Shown piece by piece: positions 8,820 to 17,030 of a DNA stretch of 64,000 bases (position 1 is its first letter; each line of letters begins with the position of its first letter). The notes below the pieces were generated by a model that was not told where the DNA came from, did no database searches, and saw only the letters and a program-made list of their open reading frames with translations. Source of the stretch: Specibacter cremeus. GTDB taxonomy: Bacteria; Actinomycetota; Actinomycetes; Actinomycetales; Micrococcaceae. Made by a program: the position numbers and the translations under genes. The DNA is taken from NCBI RefSeq assembly GCF_003946885.1, contig NZ_RWKQ01000023.1, positions 869-64,868 on the forward strand, read 5' to 3'.

Positions 8820-10961
8820 ATGAACGCCACATCACACAAGCCGGAGTCTCTTCCCCGGAATGCATCTGCTGCAGCCATCCGACGCGCGGCACAGGCATAT
8901 TCCGTCGATCCGCTGCCCGACATGCCGTCGACGCTGGAAGGGTCGATAATTTCGGAAGAGTGGGTATACGCGCAGGGCCAGTACGAACTGGCTATCCTAC
9001 ACCGCTTGGTGAGTGACGGATTCGCAGCGAACAAGTTTGTGCACTACGCCCCCAACTACGGCCACCTGCAAGGCCAGGTCGAGTTCCGCAGACCACTGAC
9101 CGGCGCCGCCGCTGATGTGGAGATCCGCTGCCCCGATACTGTTTTGTTCCAGGTGGATGGCAACTTGCTGAAGCCCTCTGCGACGGACGGCCCACTTCAT
9201 TGGGTCTCCGTACCGGCGGGCAGCCAACACCTCCTGGTACGCGTTCTTGCGGCCGAGAACTGCCCCGCGACGTTCGGTGTGGCTGACGACGGCGCATTCG
9301 TTGCCGGTACCGCGTGGGAAGGGCGAGTCCATGCTGGGCACAATGGCAGGAATTCGACACCATGGCGGCCGACGTTGGGACGTAGGAGCGTGCAAGGTAC
9401 TCCCCCTCACCTACATCGCGAGCCGACAGTCACGCTCAGGCCCGAGCTGGACGGAAACCTATTCACACTGCGGACCCCGGTTCTTGGCCGTCCTGTCATC
9501 TCGTGCACCGGCGTCCCCCGGATCTCGAGCGGAGAGTCCATTCGGGAAGCAATGGCCGCGTCGAAGGTGAGCGAGGCGCGTCACGATCTGCGGCAGTTGC
9601 CGGACGGCCGGTGGACAACGAAGACCGAACTCGGCTTCAAATACCTTGCTATTCACGATGCCAACGTCAGCGACGTCGTCGTGGAGGCATCCGCCCATCC
9701 TGTCCCGCGGCGTGGGGCATTCATCTGCTCCGATGAACGGCTGAACAAGATCTGGTCGATCAGCGCCTACACCCTTCGGCTGTGCATGCACGACTTGATG
9801 ATCGACGGCATCAAGCGCGACCGGATGCCGTGGATGGGTGACCAGGCTATGAACACACTCTCCAACGCCTACACCTTCGCCGAGGGCGGCGTGGCCCGGG
9901 ACGGCCTTGTCGCCTTGGGCCAGCCGCTCCACGGTTACGTGAACGGCATCGCGGACTATTCACTCTGGTGGTTGATCAACGCGTTCTCCTACCAGCGCTA
10001 CTTCGGGGACACTGCCCACCTGCTGCGCGAAAAGGACCACATCCACTCATTCACGCAGAAGCTCGCAGCCTATTCGGATGACCGCGGAGTCTTCCGCCCC
10101 GCTGACGAACCCGACAATTTCGAAGGTGCCGCGGCCTGCGGAATCTTCATCGATTGGGGGGTCAGCGTTGACTCCACCAAAACCTTCACGGCGCTCCAGA
10201 TCCTCTGGTACTGGGCGCTTTGCAGCGCCGCAGAACTTTTGGCGATTGCCGGGCACCATGGGGCCCAACGCTGGAGCGACCTCGCTGACCTGATTGCCCA
10301 GACCCTCAAAGACGAGGCTTGGGATCCTGAGGCTGGGCTCTGGCGTGAGTACTTCGGCGAAGGAAACAAGTCATCTGTCCATGCCAACACATTCGCCGTA
10401 CTCAGCGGCCTCACCCCAGAAGGGACGCCTGGCATCAGGTCCGCCCTTCTTGCTGTTGAACGGGTCGGAACGCCCTTTATGACCTCGTTTGCTCTTCGTG
10501 GCCTCGCCCGGACGGGCGAGCAAGAAGCGGCGATTGAGAGGATACGCACTCTGTGGGGAGGCATGCTCGACGCTGGAGCGCAGACTTTCTGGGAAGAGTT
10601 CGCCACAGTCGACGGAGACCAGTTCGAAATGTACGGGCGGCCTTTTGGAAAGAGCCTCTGCCATGCCTGGAGTTCAGGGCCGGCGGCCATGCTGCCCGAA
10701 ATCGTTCTCGGCATTCGCCCCCTTGCCGATGGATGGAAAGAATTTGAAGTGACCCCATTTTTGGGACTGCTCGACTGGGCGTCCGCGGTGGTCCCGATCC
10801 CCGGCGGCGAAATCACTGTCACCGCGGACAAAGACACTGTCACTGTCGACTTTCCGCCAGGAACCACGCTGAAACTGGCGGGGCACCGAACTCTCGGGCC
10901 ACGCTGCGTCGCCTATCCGATCGATCTGCCACATCAGCACTCCGCCGGTCCTGCAAGCTAA
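8820..10961 (+). CDS. Second GH78-type alpha-L-rhamnosidase
   Basis: The 713-residue protein has an N-terminal beta-rich region, then a six-hairpin barrel with MIDGIKRDRMPWMGDQAMN near residue 335. This matches GH78 except that the usual acidic residue of RDE.xGW is Arg in RDRMPW; this variant is common in one rhamnosidase subgroup. The C-terminal beta domain starts near LADGWKEFEVTPFLG. No signal peptide is visible. A strong AGGAGG site lies 6 bases before the ATG. Its separate hairpin-bounded position suggests its own promoter. The exact linkage cleaved is unknown; a divergent, non-rhamnosidase activity cannot be excluded. Confidence 0.82.
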   Translation: MNATSHKPESLPRNASAAAIRRAAQAYSVDPLPDMPSTLEGSIISEEWVYAQGQYELAILHRLVSDGFAANKFVHYAPNYGHLQGQVEFRRPLTGAAADVEIRCPDTVLFQVDGNLLKPSATDGPLHWVSVPAGSQHLLVRVLAAENCPATFGVADDGAFVAGTAWEGRVHAGHNGRNSTPWRPTLGRRSVQGTPPHLHREPTVTLRPELDGNLFTLRTPVLGRPVISCTGVPRISSGESIREAMAASKVSEARHDLRQLPDGRWTTKTELGFKYLAIHDANVSDVVVEASAHPVPRRGAFICSDERLNKIWSISAYTLRLCMHDLMIDGIKRDRMPWMGDQAMNTLSNAYTFAEGGVARDGLVALGQPLHGYVNGIADYSLWWLINAFSYQRYFGDTAHLLREKDHIHSFTQKLAAYSDDRGVFRPADEPDNFEGAAACGIFIDWGVSVDSTKTFTALQILWYWALCSAAELLAIAGHHGAQRWSDLADLIAQTLKDEAWDPEAGLWREYFGEGNKSSVHANTFAVLSGLTPEGTPGIRSALLAVERVGTPFMTSFALRGLARTGEQEAAIERIRTLWGGMLDAGAQTFWEEFATVDGDQFEMYGRPFGKSLCHAWSSGPAAMLPEIVLGIRPLADGWKEFEVTPFLGLLDWASAVVPIPGGEITVTADKDTVTVDFPPGTTLKLAGHRTLGPRCVAYPIDLPHQHSAGPAS

Positions 10962-11222
10962 GTCTGACCGTGAACGCCAGCACTGGTTCATCAGTCTGAT
11001 GCGACAGTCCCCAACGGCGCCACGCTTCCGCCGGTTGCCGAGGGTGACGAGCAACACAACAGGCTCAGCCGAGCGTCCCCGCCTGGTCTTGCTCAGCTGA
11101 GGAGGGCCGCTCAGCCGGGGGTCTCCTGGAGTTCCGCGTGCGAAGCACCGGGCGAATATTTCGTGCAGCGCCTAGCCTCGAGATTTCATGACGGGGTCGC
11201 GCCCAGGGTGTGCTTAAGCGGC
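10962..11222. other. Intergenic stretch without a recognised gene
   Basis: This is the first part of a 736-bp gene-poor region (10962-11697). No convincing coding frame, hairpin or operator is visible here; the rest of the region is described in the next three entries. Confidence 0.6.
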
Positions 11223-11296
11223 GAAAGGTGCTCCTGAAACAAGGAAAATGGTGTTGTTCACGCACTGTTCCAACCAGCTCAAAAGGAGCACCTTTC
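11223..11296. repeat. 13-bp inverted repeat, possible insertion-sequence end
   Basis: GAAAGGTGCTCCT (11223-11235) and its exact complement (11284-11296) flank a 48-bp AT-richer segment. The right arm contains AGGAG, followed by GTG AAG AAG TCT ACC GGT at 11300. VKKSTG resembles the start of IS1380-type actinobacterial transposases, and the frame then runs straight into an aldo/keto reductase remnant. The reading as a mobile-element scar is inference from this short similarity. Confidence 0.35.
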
Positions 11297-11339
11297 TGGT
11301 GAAGAAGTCTACCGGTCGTACTTTGCAGACGCCCTGGGC

Positions 11340-11492
11340 ATCGTCGTCGTGCCGAAATCGGCCGACCCGCGCCGGTAGCGGCAGAACATCGACATCTTCG
11401 ACTTCGAGCTCACGGCCGCCGAACTGGCGGGGATCTCGGCCCTCGACGCCGGGGCGCCGCCCGCGCTGAACCCCGAGACGTTCGGTCACTGA
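11340..11492 (+). pseudogene. C-terminal remnant of an aldo/keto reductase
   Basis: The frame from 11340 reads IVVVPKSADPRR, then an in-frame TAG, then RQNIDIFDFELTAAELAGIS and ALDAGAPP up to the TGA at 11490. This is the typical C-terminal tail of NADPH aldo/keto reductases (the VPKS..R..EN..FDFEL.A motif). Only about 50 residues remain, and the rest of the enzyme is missing, so this is a decayed fragment. Confidence 0.8.
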
Positions 11493-11514
11493 CTGGCGCC
11501 GTGCCGGAAACGGC

Positions 11515-11577
11515 GATCGAATGATCGATGGATCGGGGTGCGGATGCCCCGCACCCCGATCCATCGATCATTCGATC
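11515..11577. terminator. 29-bp perfect hairpin
   Basis: The left arm 11515-11543 and right arm 11549-11577 are exact reverse complements over 29 bp around a 5-base loop (ATGCC). The stem is internally repetitive (GATCGAATGATCGATGGATC). It could terminate transcription in both directions before the GH42 gene, or be a residual mobile or REP-like element. It has no T-run. Confidence 0.7.
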
Positions 11578-11641
11578 CGCAACCTCGGGGAAAGGAGCTT
11601 CCGCGCGCGGGATGGCTCGTCTAGACTGGCCTGACCGGCTG

Positions 11642-11659
11642 CGGGAATACGCTTTCCCA
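11642..11659. promoter_or_regulatory. LacI-type operator upstream of the GH42 gene
   Basis: The 18-bp site contains GGGAATACGCTTTCCC and lies 39 bp before the beta-galactosidase start. It matches 15 of 18 positions with the operator at 13813-13830, so the same LacI repressor (encoded at 23077) probably binds here. Confidence 0.7.
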
Positions 11660-11697
11660 CCATTCGGCCGGATCCCAGCCGACGCCCGAGGAGCCCC

Positions 11698-13764
11698 ATG
11701 TCCGCCGACACCCGCACCGCCGCGCCCGTCACGCCCGCCGCGCCCGAGACCCGAGCCGCCGACCCCGCCCTCGCCGCCCGGTTCTGGGCCAACGCCGGCG
11801 GCATCGCCTTCGGCGGCGACTACAACCCGGAACAGTGGCCGCGCGAGGTCCACGCCGAAGACCTGGTGCTGATGAAGGAGGCCGGGGTGACGCTGCTGAG
11901 CGTCGGCATCTTCTCCTGGGCGCTGCTGGAGCCGCGTGAGGGCGAGTACGACTTCGGTTGGCTCGACGAGGTCATGGACAACCTGGCCGGCGCCGGCATC
12001 AAGGTGGCGCTGGCCACGGCCACGGCCGCGCCTCCCGCATGGCTGGTGCGCAAGCACCCGGAGATCCTGCCCGTCACCGCCGACGGCACCGTGCTGGGAG
12101 GCGGCTCACGGCGGCACTACACGCCGTCGTCGTCCGCCTACCGGCGCTACGCGACGGGCATCACGCGCGTGATCGCCGAACGCTACAAGGACCACCCGGC
12201 CCTGGCCCTGTGGCACGTCGACAATGAGCTCGGCTGCCACGTCTCCGAGTTCTACGGCGACGAGGACGCGCAGGCGTTCCGCGACTGGCTGGCGCGCCGC
12301 CACGGCACCATCGAGGCGCTGAACGACGCCTGGGGCACGGCGTTTTGGTCGCAGCACTACGCGTCGTTCGACGAGATCCAGCCGCCGCGGGTGGCCCCGA
12401 GCACGCTGAACCCGGGGCAGCAGCTGGATTTCCAGCGCTATTCGTCGTGGGCCCTGATCGACTACTACCGGGCGCTGCTGGCCGTGCTCCGCGAGGTCAC
12501 CCCGCACGTGCCGGCCACCACCAACCTGATGGCGTCCTCGGCCACCCGGTCCATGGACTACTTCGACTGGGCGAGGGACCTGGACGTGATCGCCAACGAC
12601 CACTACCTGGTCGCGGCCGATCCCGACAACCACGTGGAGCTGGCGTTCAGCGCGGACCTCACGCGCGGCATCGCCGGCGGGCGGCCCTGGTTGCTCATGG
12701 AGCACTCGACGTCGGCCGTGAACTGGCAGCCGCGCAACCGGCCCAAGCTGCCTGGGGAGATGCTGCGCAATTCGCTCGCGCATGTGGCGCGCGGCGCCGA
12801 CGCCGTCATGTTCTTCCAATGGCGCCAGAGCTTCGCCGGCTCCGAGAAGTTCCATTCGGCCATGGTGCCGCACGGCGGGAAGGACACGCGCGTGTTCCGC
12901 GAGGTCTGCGAGCTGGGCGCCGCGCTGCGCAGGCTGGCCGAGGTGCAGGGTTCCCTGGTCGAGTCCCGCGTGGCCATCGTGTTCGACTACGAGGCCTGGT
13001 GGGCGGCCGAACTGGACTCGCACCCCAGCGCGGACGTGCGCTACCTGGATATGCTGCGCGACTTCCACGGCTCACTGTTCCGGCGCGGCGTCACGGCCGA
13101 CGTCCTGCACCCCGCGGCGGACCTGTCCGGCTACGACCTGGTGCTGGTGTGCACGTTGTACGCGGTCGACGACGGTGCCGCCGCCAACATCGCCGCCGCG
13201 GCCCGGCGCGGCGCCACGCTGCTGGTCAGCTACTTCAGCGGCATCGTCGACAAACACGACCACGTCCGGCTGGGCGGCTACCCGGGCGCGTTCCGGGACC
13301 TGCTGGGCGTCAGCGTCGAGGAGTTCCACCCGCTGCCGGCCGGCGGCACGGTGGCGCTGGACGACGGCAGCACCGGCTCGGTCTGGAGCGAACAGGTACG
13401 CCTGGCCGGGGCCGAGGCGCCCGCGTCCTTCACCTCCTACCCGCTGGCCGGCGTGCCGGCGCTGACGCGGCATGCGGCCGGGGCCGGGACCGCCTGGTAC
13501 CTGGCCACCCGGCCGGATGCCGCCGCGCTGGATCGGCTCGTGGACCGGCTGTTGGCCGAGTCCGGCGTGGCGCCGGCGGCCGCGGCCGCGCCCGGTGTGG
13601 AGCTGGTGCGCCGGCGCCATCCGGACGGCCGGTCGTACCTGTTCGCACTCAACCATGGCCGGTCCGAGGCCACCGTCGACGCGTCCGGCCGGGAGCTGCT
13701 GGGCGGCGGGCGCTTCACGGGCACCGTGGCTGCCGGCGGCTGCGCCGTGGTCGCCGAGGACTGA
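11698..13764 (+). CDS. Beta-galactosidase, GH42
   Basis: The 688-residue protein has the GH42 architecture: a TIM barrel beginning FGGDYNPEQWP (about residue 40), a trimerisation domain from about residue 425 (SRVAIVFDYEAWWA) and a small C-terminal beta domain. The acid/base Glu is in LWHVDNELG (about residue 178) and the nucleophile Glu in LLMEHSTSAVNWQPRN (about 337). No signal peptide is visible, so it hydrolyses imported beta-galactosides or beta-L-arabinopyranosides in the cytoplasm. A LacI operator precedes it. GH42 members vary in substrate, so the aglycone is unknown. Confidence 0.93.
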   Translation: MSADTRTAAPVTPAAPETRAADPALAARFWANAGGIAFGGDYNPEQWPREVHAEDLVLMKEAGVTLLSVGIFSWALLEPREGEYDFGWLDEVMDNLAGAGIKVALATATAAPPAWLVRKHPEILPVTADGTVLGGGSRRHYTPSSSAYRRYATGITRVIAERYKDHPALALWHVDNELGCHVSEFYGDEDAQAFRDWLARRHGTIEALNDAWGTAFWSQHYASFDEIQPPRVAPSTLNPGQQLDFQRYSSWALIDYYRALLAVLREVTPHVPATTNLMASSATRSMDYFDWARDLDVIANDHYLVAADPDNHVELAFSADLTRGIAGGRPWLLMEHSTSAVNWQPRNRPKLPGEMLRNSLAHVARGADAVMFFQWRQSFAGSEKFHSAMVPHGGKDTRVFREVCELGAALRRLAEVQGSLVESRVAIVFDYEAWWAAELDSHPSADVRYLDMLRDFHGSLFRRGVTADVLHPAADLSGYDLVLVCTLYAVDDGAAANIAAAARRGATLLVSYFSGIVDKHDHVRLGGYPGAFRDLLGVSVEEFHPLPAGGTVALDDGSTGSVWSEQVRLAGAEAPASFTSYPLAGVPALTRHAAGAGTAWYLATRPDAAALDRLVDRLLAESGVAPAAAAAPGVELVRRRHPDGRSYLFALNHGRSEATVDASGRELLGGGRFTGTVAAGGCAVVAED

Positions 13765-13812
13765 CGGTGGTCCCGGCCACGGATTCCGCCGTGTTTTTTG
13801 TCCGAGACGATG

Positions 13813-13830
13813 CGAGAAAACGCTTTCTCA
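13813..13830. promoter_or_regulatory. LacI-type operator upstream of the oxidoreductase fusion
   Basis: CGAGAAAACGCTTTCTCA is a near-perfect palindrome that matches the complement of the site at 22958-22975 at 17 of 18 positions. It lies between the GH42 stop and the fusion-gene start, 53 bp before the latter. Confidence 0.8.
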
Positions 13831-13882
13831 CGTACTCTGAAACCACATTGCAGGCGCCGCCCACCCCAGAAACGGAGACCGC

Positions 13883-15895
13883 ATGACCAGCACCAACACC
13901 TCGCCCCACACCGGAGACGCGCCCGTTGCCGGGCACCCCGCGCCGCGGCCGCGCATCGCCCTGGTGGGCGTGCACGGCTTCGGCGCCCACCACCTGGCCA
14001 ACCTCGACCGGCTCGCGGAGGCCGGGGTGCTGGAGCTGGTGGCCGTGGCCGACCCGAACCCGCCGGAGACCGGGCGCCTGGGCCCCGGCGTAAGGGTGTT
14101 CGACACGCTCGAGACCCTGCTGGGCGCCGGCGTGGCCCCGGACGTCGTCATCATCGCCACGCCCATCCACACACACGCGGTCCTGGGGCTGGCGGCACTG
14201 GCCGCGGGCGCGGACCTGTACCTGGAAAAACCCGCCACCGCCTCGTTCGCCCAATTCGAGCAGCTGCGTGACGCGTCCGCGGCCGCCGGGCGCAGCGTGC
14301 AGATCGGCTTCCAATCCCTGGGCTCACTGGCGCTGCCGGCGCTGGCCCACCTCGTCGACGCCGGCACGCTGGGCATCATCCGGCACGTCTCCGCCACTGG
14401 CCAGTGGGTGCGCGACAAGGCCTACTACCGGCGCTCGCGCTGGGCGGGGCGGCGCACCCTGGACGGCGTGGACGTGGTGGACGGGGTGACCACCAACCCG
14501 CTGGCGCACGCCGTGGCCACGGCGCTGCACATCGCCGGCATCGACTCCGCCGAGGCCATCAGCAGCGTGGAAACCGACCTGTACCGGGCCCACGACATCG
14601 AAGGCGACGACACGTCCGTGGTGCGCATCAAGCCGGCGGCCGGCCCCGCCGTCGTGAGTGCCCTGACCGTATGCGCGGCGGATGACGGCGACCCGTTCGT
14701 CACCGTCCACGGCACCGCCGGCACGGCCGTGTTCCACTACACCCGCGACATCCTCACCGTCACCGACAACGCCGGCACCCGGACCGAGACGTACGGCCGC
14801 ACCGACCTGCTCGAGAACCTGCTCGCGCACCGCGCCGACGGCACGCCGCTGCTCTCCTCGCTGGCGAACAGCGGGGCGTTCATGCGCGTGCTCGAAGCGG
14901 TGCGCACCGCCGAGGACCCCGCCCCGATCCCGGCCCGGCACCTCACCTGGGTCGGCGAGGGCGAACAGGCCCACCCGGTGGTCGCCGGCATCGCCGAGTG
15001 GATCCAGCGGGCGACGACGGCGGCCGCCACCTTCAGCGAGCTCGGCGCCCCCTGGGCCCGGCCCGCCCCCACGACCGCCGTGGCCAGCCTCGACGGCCGG
15101 GTGCTGGCCCGCGAGGCCGGCGGCGGGTCCGTGGCTCCGACGCTGTCCCCGCGCCCGTACCTGCACCCGGTCACCACCATCGCCGGGGTGGCCGTCACCG
15201 ACGCCATGCCCGCCGACCACGCCTGGCACCTGGGTGCCGGCGTCGCCATCCAGGACGTCAACGGCGTCAACTTCTGGGGCGGCCGGACCTACCGGCGCGA
15301 AACCACCGGCTACGTGTGGCGGCCCGACCACGGGCGCATCACGCTCACCGGTGCGTCCGCCACCGCCACCGCCCGCACCGAAGCACTCACCTGGACCGGC
15401 CCCGACGGCGTGGACCTGCTGGTCGAGACCCGTACATGGTCTTGGCGGGCGCTGGACGCGGCGGCCTGGCGGCTGGAGGTGACATTCACGCTGACGCCCG
15501 CTGGACCCGACGCCGTGACCCTGGGCAGCCCGGGCTCCAACGGCCGGGAGGGCGGCGGTTACGGCGGATTCTTCTGGCGGCTGCCCGCCTGCCGCGGCGT
15601 GTACGTTCGCACTGCCAACGGCGCCGGCGAGGACGCCGTGCGCGGCAGCCGCGCCCCGTGGCTGGCGTGGAGCGGCCAGTTCGTCGACGGCCCGGCCACC
15701 CTGGTGTTCACGGCACAGGACGGTGATCCGTGGTTCGTGCGCGTCGAGGGCTACCCGGGAGTCGGCTCGGCCCTGGCCTGGGACTCCACGGTCCGGCTGG
15801 AACCGGGTGAATCGCTGACCCGCTCCGTCGGCATCATCGTGGCCGACGGCACCGTCGGCAATGACCAGATCGACACGTGGACGGGCTCGCGATGA
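13883..15895 (+). CDS. Gfo/Idh/MocA oxidoreductase fused to a DUF6807 (PmoA-like) domain
   Basis: The 670-residue protein has an N-terminal Rossmann domain (RIALVGVHGFGAHHLANLDRL, cut here to RIALVGVHGFGAHH, about residue 28) with the family EKPATASF motif near residue 115, giving an NAD(P)-dependent sugar oxidoreductase of about 370 residues. From about residue 415 a second domain begins (SPRPYLHPVTTIAG, then HHLGAGVAIQDVNG-like WHLGAGVAIQDVNGVNFWGG) that matches the DUF6807 family, once called methane oxygenase PmoA. Both functions probably act on the same sugar pool. The domain is usually encoded separately; the fusion is unusual. The gene overlaps the next by ATGA. Confidence 0.83.
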   Translation: MTSTNTSPHTGDAPVAGHPAPRPRIALVGVHGFGAHHLANLDRLAEAGVLELVAVADPNPPETGRLGPGVRVFDTLETLLGAGVAPDVVIIATPIHTHAVLGLAALAAGADLYLEKPATASFAQFEQLRDASAAAGRSVQIGFQSLGSLALPALAHLVDAGTLGIIRHVSATGQWVRDKAYYRRSRWAGRRTLDGVDVVDGVTTNPLAHAVATALHIAGIDSAEAISSVETDLYRAHDIEGDDTSVVRIKPAAGPAVVSALTVCAADDGDPFVTVHGTAGTAVFHYTRDILTVTDNAGTRTETYGRTDLLENLLAHRADGTPLLSSLANSGAFMRVLEAVRTAEDPAPIPARHLTWVGEGEQAHPVVAGIAEWIQRATTAAATFSELGAPWARPAPTTAVASLDGRVLAREAGGGSVAPTLSPRPYLHPVTTIAGVAVTDAMPADHAWHLGAGVAIQDVNGVNFWGGRTYRRETTGYVWRPDHGRITLTGASATATARTEALTWTGPDGVDLLVETRTWSWRALDAAAWRLEVTFTLTPAGPDAVTLGSPGSNGREGGGYGGFFWRLPACRGVYVRTANGAGEDAVRGSRAPWLAWSGQFVDGPATLVFTAQDGDPWFVRVEGYPGVGSALAWDSTVRLEPGESLTRSVGIIVADGTVGNDQIDTWTGSR

Positions 15896-16983
15896 GCGTC
15901 GCGGGAGTCGAGTCGCCGGCCCGGCAGGCCGTGCTCGACCGCGCGGCCAAACGGGACCGCGTGCTGGAGATCCTGGCCCGTGCCGGCCGTGACAGTGTCC
16001 TGCTGACCAGCCATACGGCCGTCAGCTGGTACCTTGACGGCAGCCGGGTGGGCATCTCACTGGCCGGCGATCCGGTGGCCGCCGTGCTCGTCACGGGCGA
16101 CGGCGACCACCTGGTCACGTTCAACAACGAGGCTGCCCGGCTGGCCGCCGAGGAGGTGCCCGTCGGCGTCGAGATCCACCAGGTGCCATGGTATGGGTCG
16201 TTGACGGATGTGGCCTGCTGGTACGGCCCCGGGGTGTCCCCCGCGGCGGAGGCCGAGCTGGCCGAACCGCTGCGCCTGGCCCGGCGGGCCTTGCTGCCGG
16301 GCGAGCTGGCCAGGTATGGGACGCTGTGCCGGGACACCTCCGCGGTGCTGACCGACGTGTTGACCGGGGTCACGCCCCAGACAACGGAGCGGCGCCTGGT
16401 GGCCGAACTCGGCGGCCGCATCGTCGCCGCCGGCGCCGATCCCCTGGTGCTGCTGGCGAACGGCGCGTCCCGGTCCGGATTCCGCCACCCACTGCCGACG
16501 GACACGGTCCTGGGCCGGCGGGCCATGGCCGTCGTCTGCGCGCGCCGGGACGGCATGATCGCCAACGTCACCCGCTGGGTCCGCTTCGACGCCTCGACCC
16601 CGGACGAGCTGGATGCCGAGGCGCGCATCGCGGCCGTTGAGGCGGACATCTTCGCCGCAACGGTGCCGGGGGCAGCCGTGCGGGACATCCTGGCCGCGAT
16701 CCGCCGCTCCTACGAGCGCCATGGCTTCGGCCCGGACCAGTGGCGGCTGCACCACCAGGGCGGCCCGGCCGGGTACGCCGGGCGGGACCCGCGGGCCACG
16801 GACGCCGTGGCCGACGCCGTCGTGGCCAACCAGCCGTTCACGTGGAATCCGTCCGGGCCGGGCGTGAAGATCGAGGACACGGTCCTGCTGGAGGCGGCCG
16901 GAATCCGGCCGCTGAGCATGGATCCGCGCTGGCCGGTGACGGACGTCAACGGACTCCCCCGCCCGGTCACCCTCCAGCTGTAG
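15892..16983 (+). CDS. M24-type (creatinase/aminopeptidase P fold) protein with degenerate metal site
   Basis: The 363-residue protein has an N-terminal creatinase-like domain (about 1-150) and a pita-bread fold C-terminal domain. The usual metal ligands are altered: the first two Asp positions read VVCARRDGMIANVTR, with Cys and Asn instead, and the usual EPG glutamate is Asn in WNPSGPG. Only the last IEDT Glu and a His in HHQGGPAGY remain. I chose the ATG at 15892 for the ATGA overlap with the fusion gene. It is likely not a peptidase and may bind or isomerise a sugar-pathway intermediate; the true role is unknown. Confidence 0.8.
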   Translation: MSVAGVESPARQAVLDRAAKRDRVLEILARAGRDSVLLTSHTAVSWYLDGSRVGISLAGDPVAAVLVTGDGDHLVTFNNEAARLAAEEVPVGVEIHQVPWYGSLTDVACWYGPGVSPAAEAELAEPLRLARRALLPGELARYGTLCRDTSAVLTDVLTGVTPQTTERRLVAELGGRIVAAGADPLVLLANGASRSGFRHPLPTDTVLGRRAMAVVCARRDGMIANVTRWVRFDASTPDELDAEARIAAVEADIFAATVPGAAVRDILAAIRRSYERHGFGPDQWRLHHQGGPAGYAGRDPRATDAVADAVVANQPFTWNPSGPGVKIEDTVLLEAAGIRPLSMDPRWPVTDVNGLPRPVTLQL

Positions 16984-17030
16984 CGGCGCCACCATGGCCG
17001 AAGCAACCGTGGATAACCCGGATGGTTGGA

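Noticed and set aside
11340-11492. A functional small reductase
   Set aside because: An in-frame TAG and absence of the N-terminal barrel make it a remnant.
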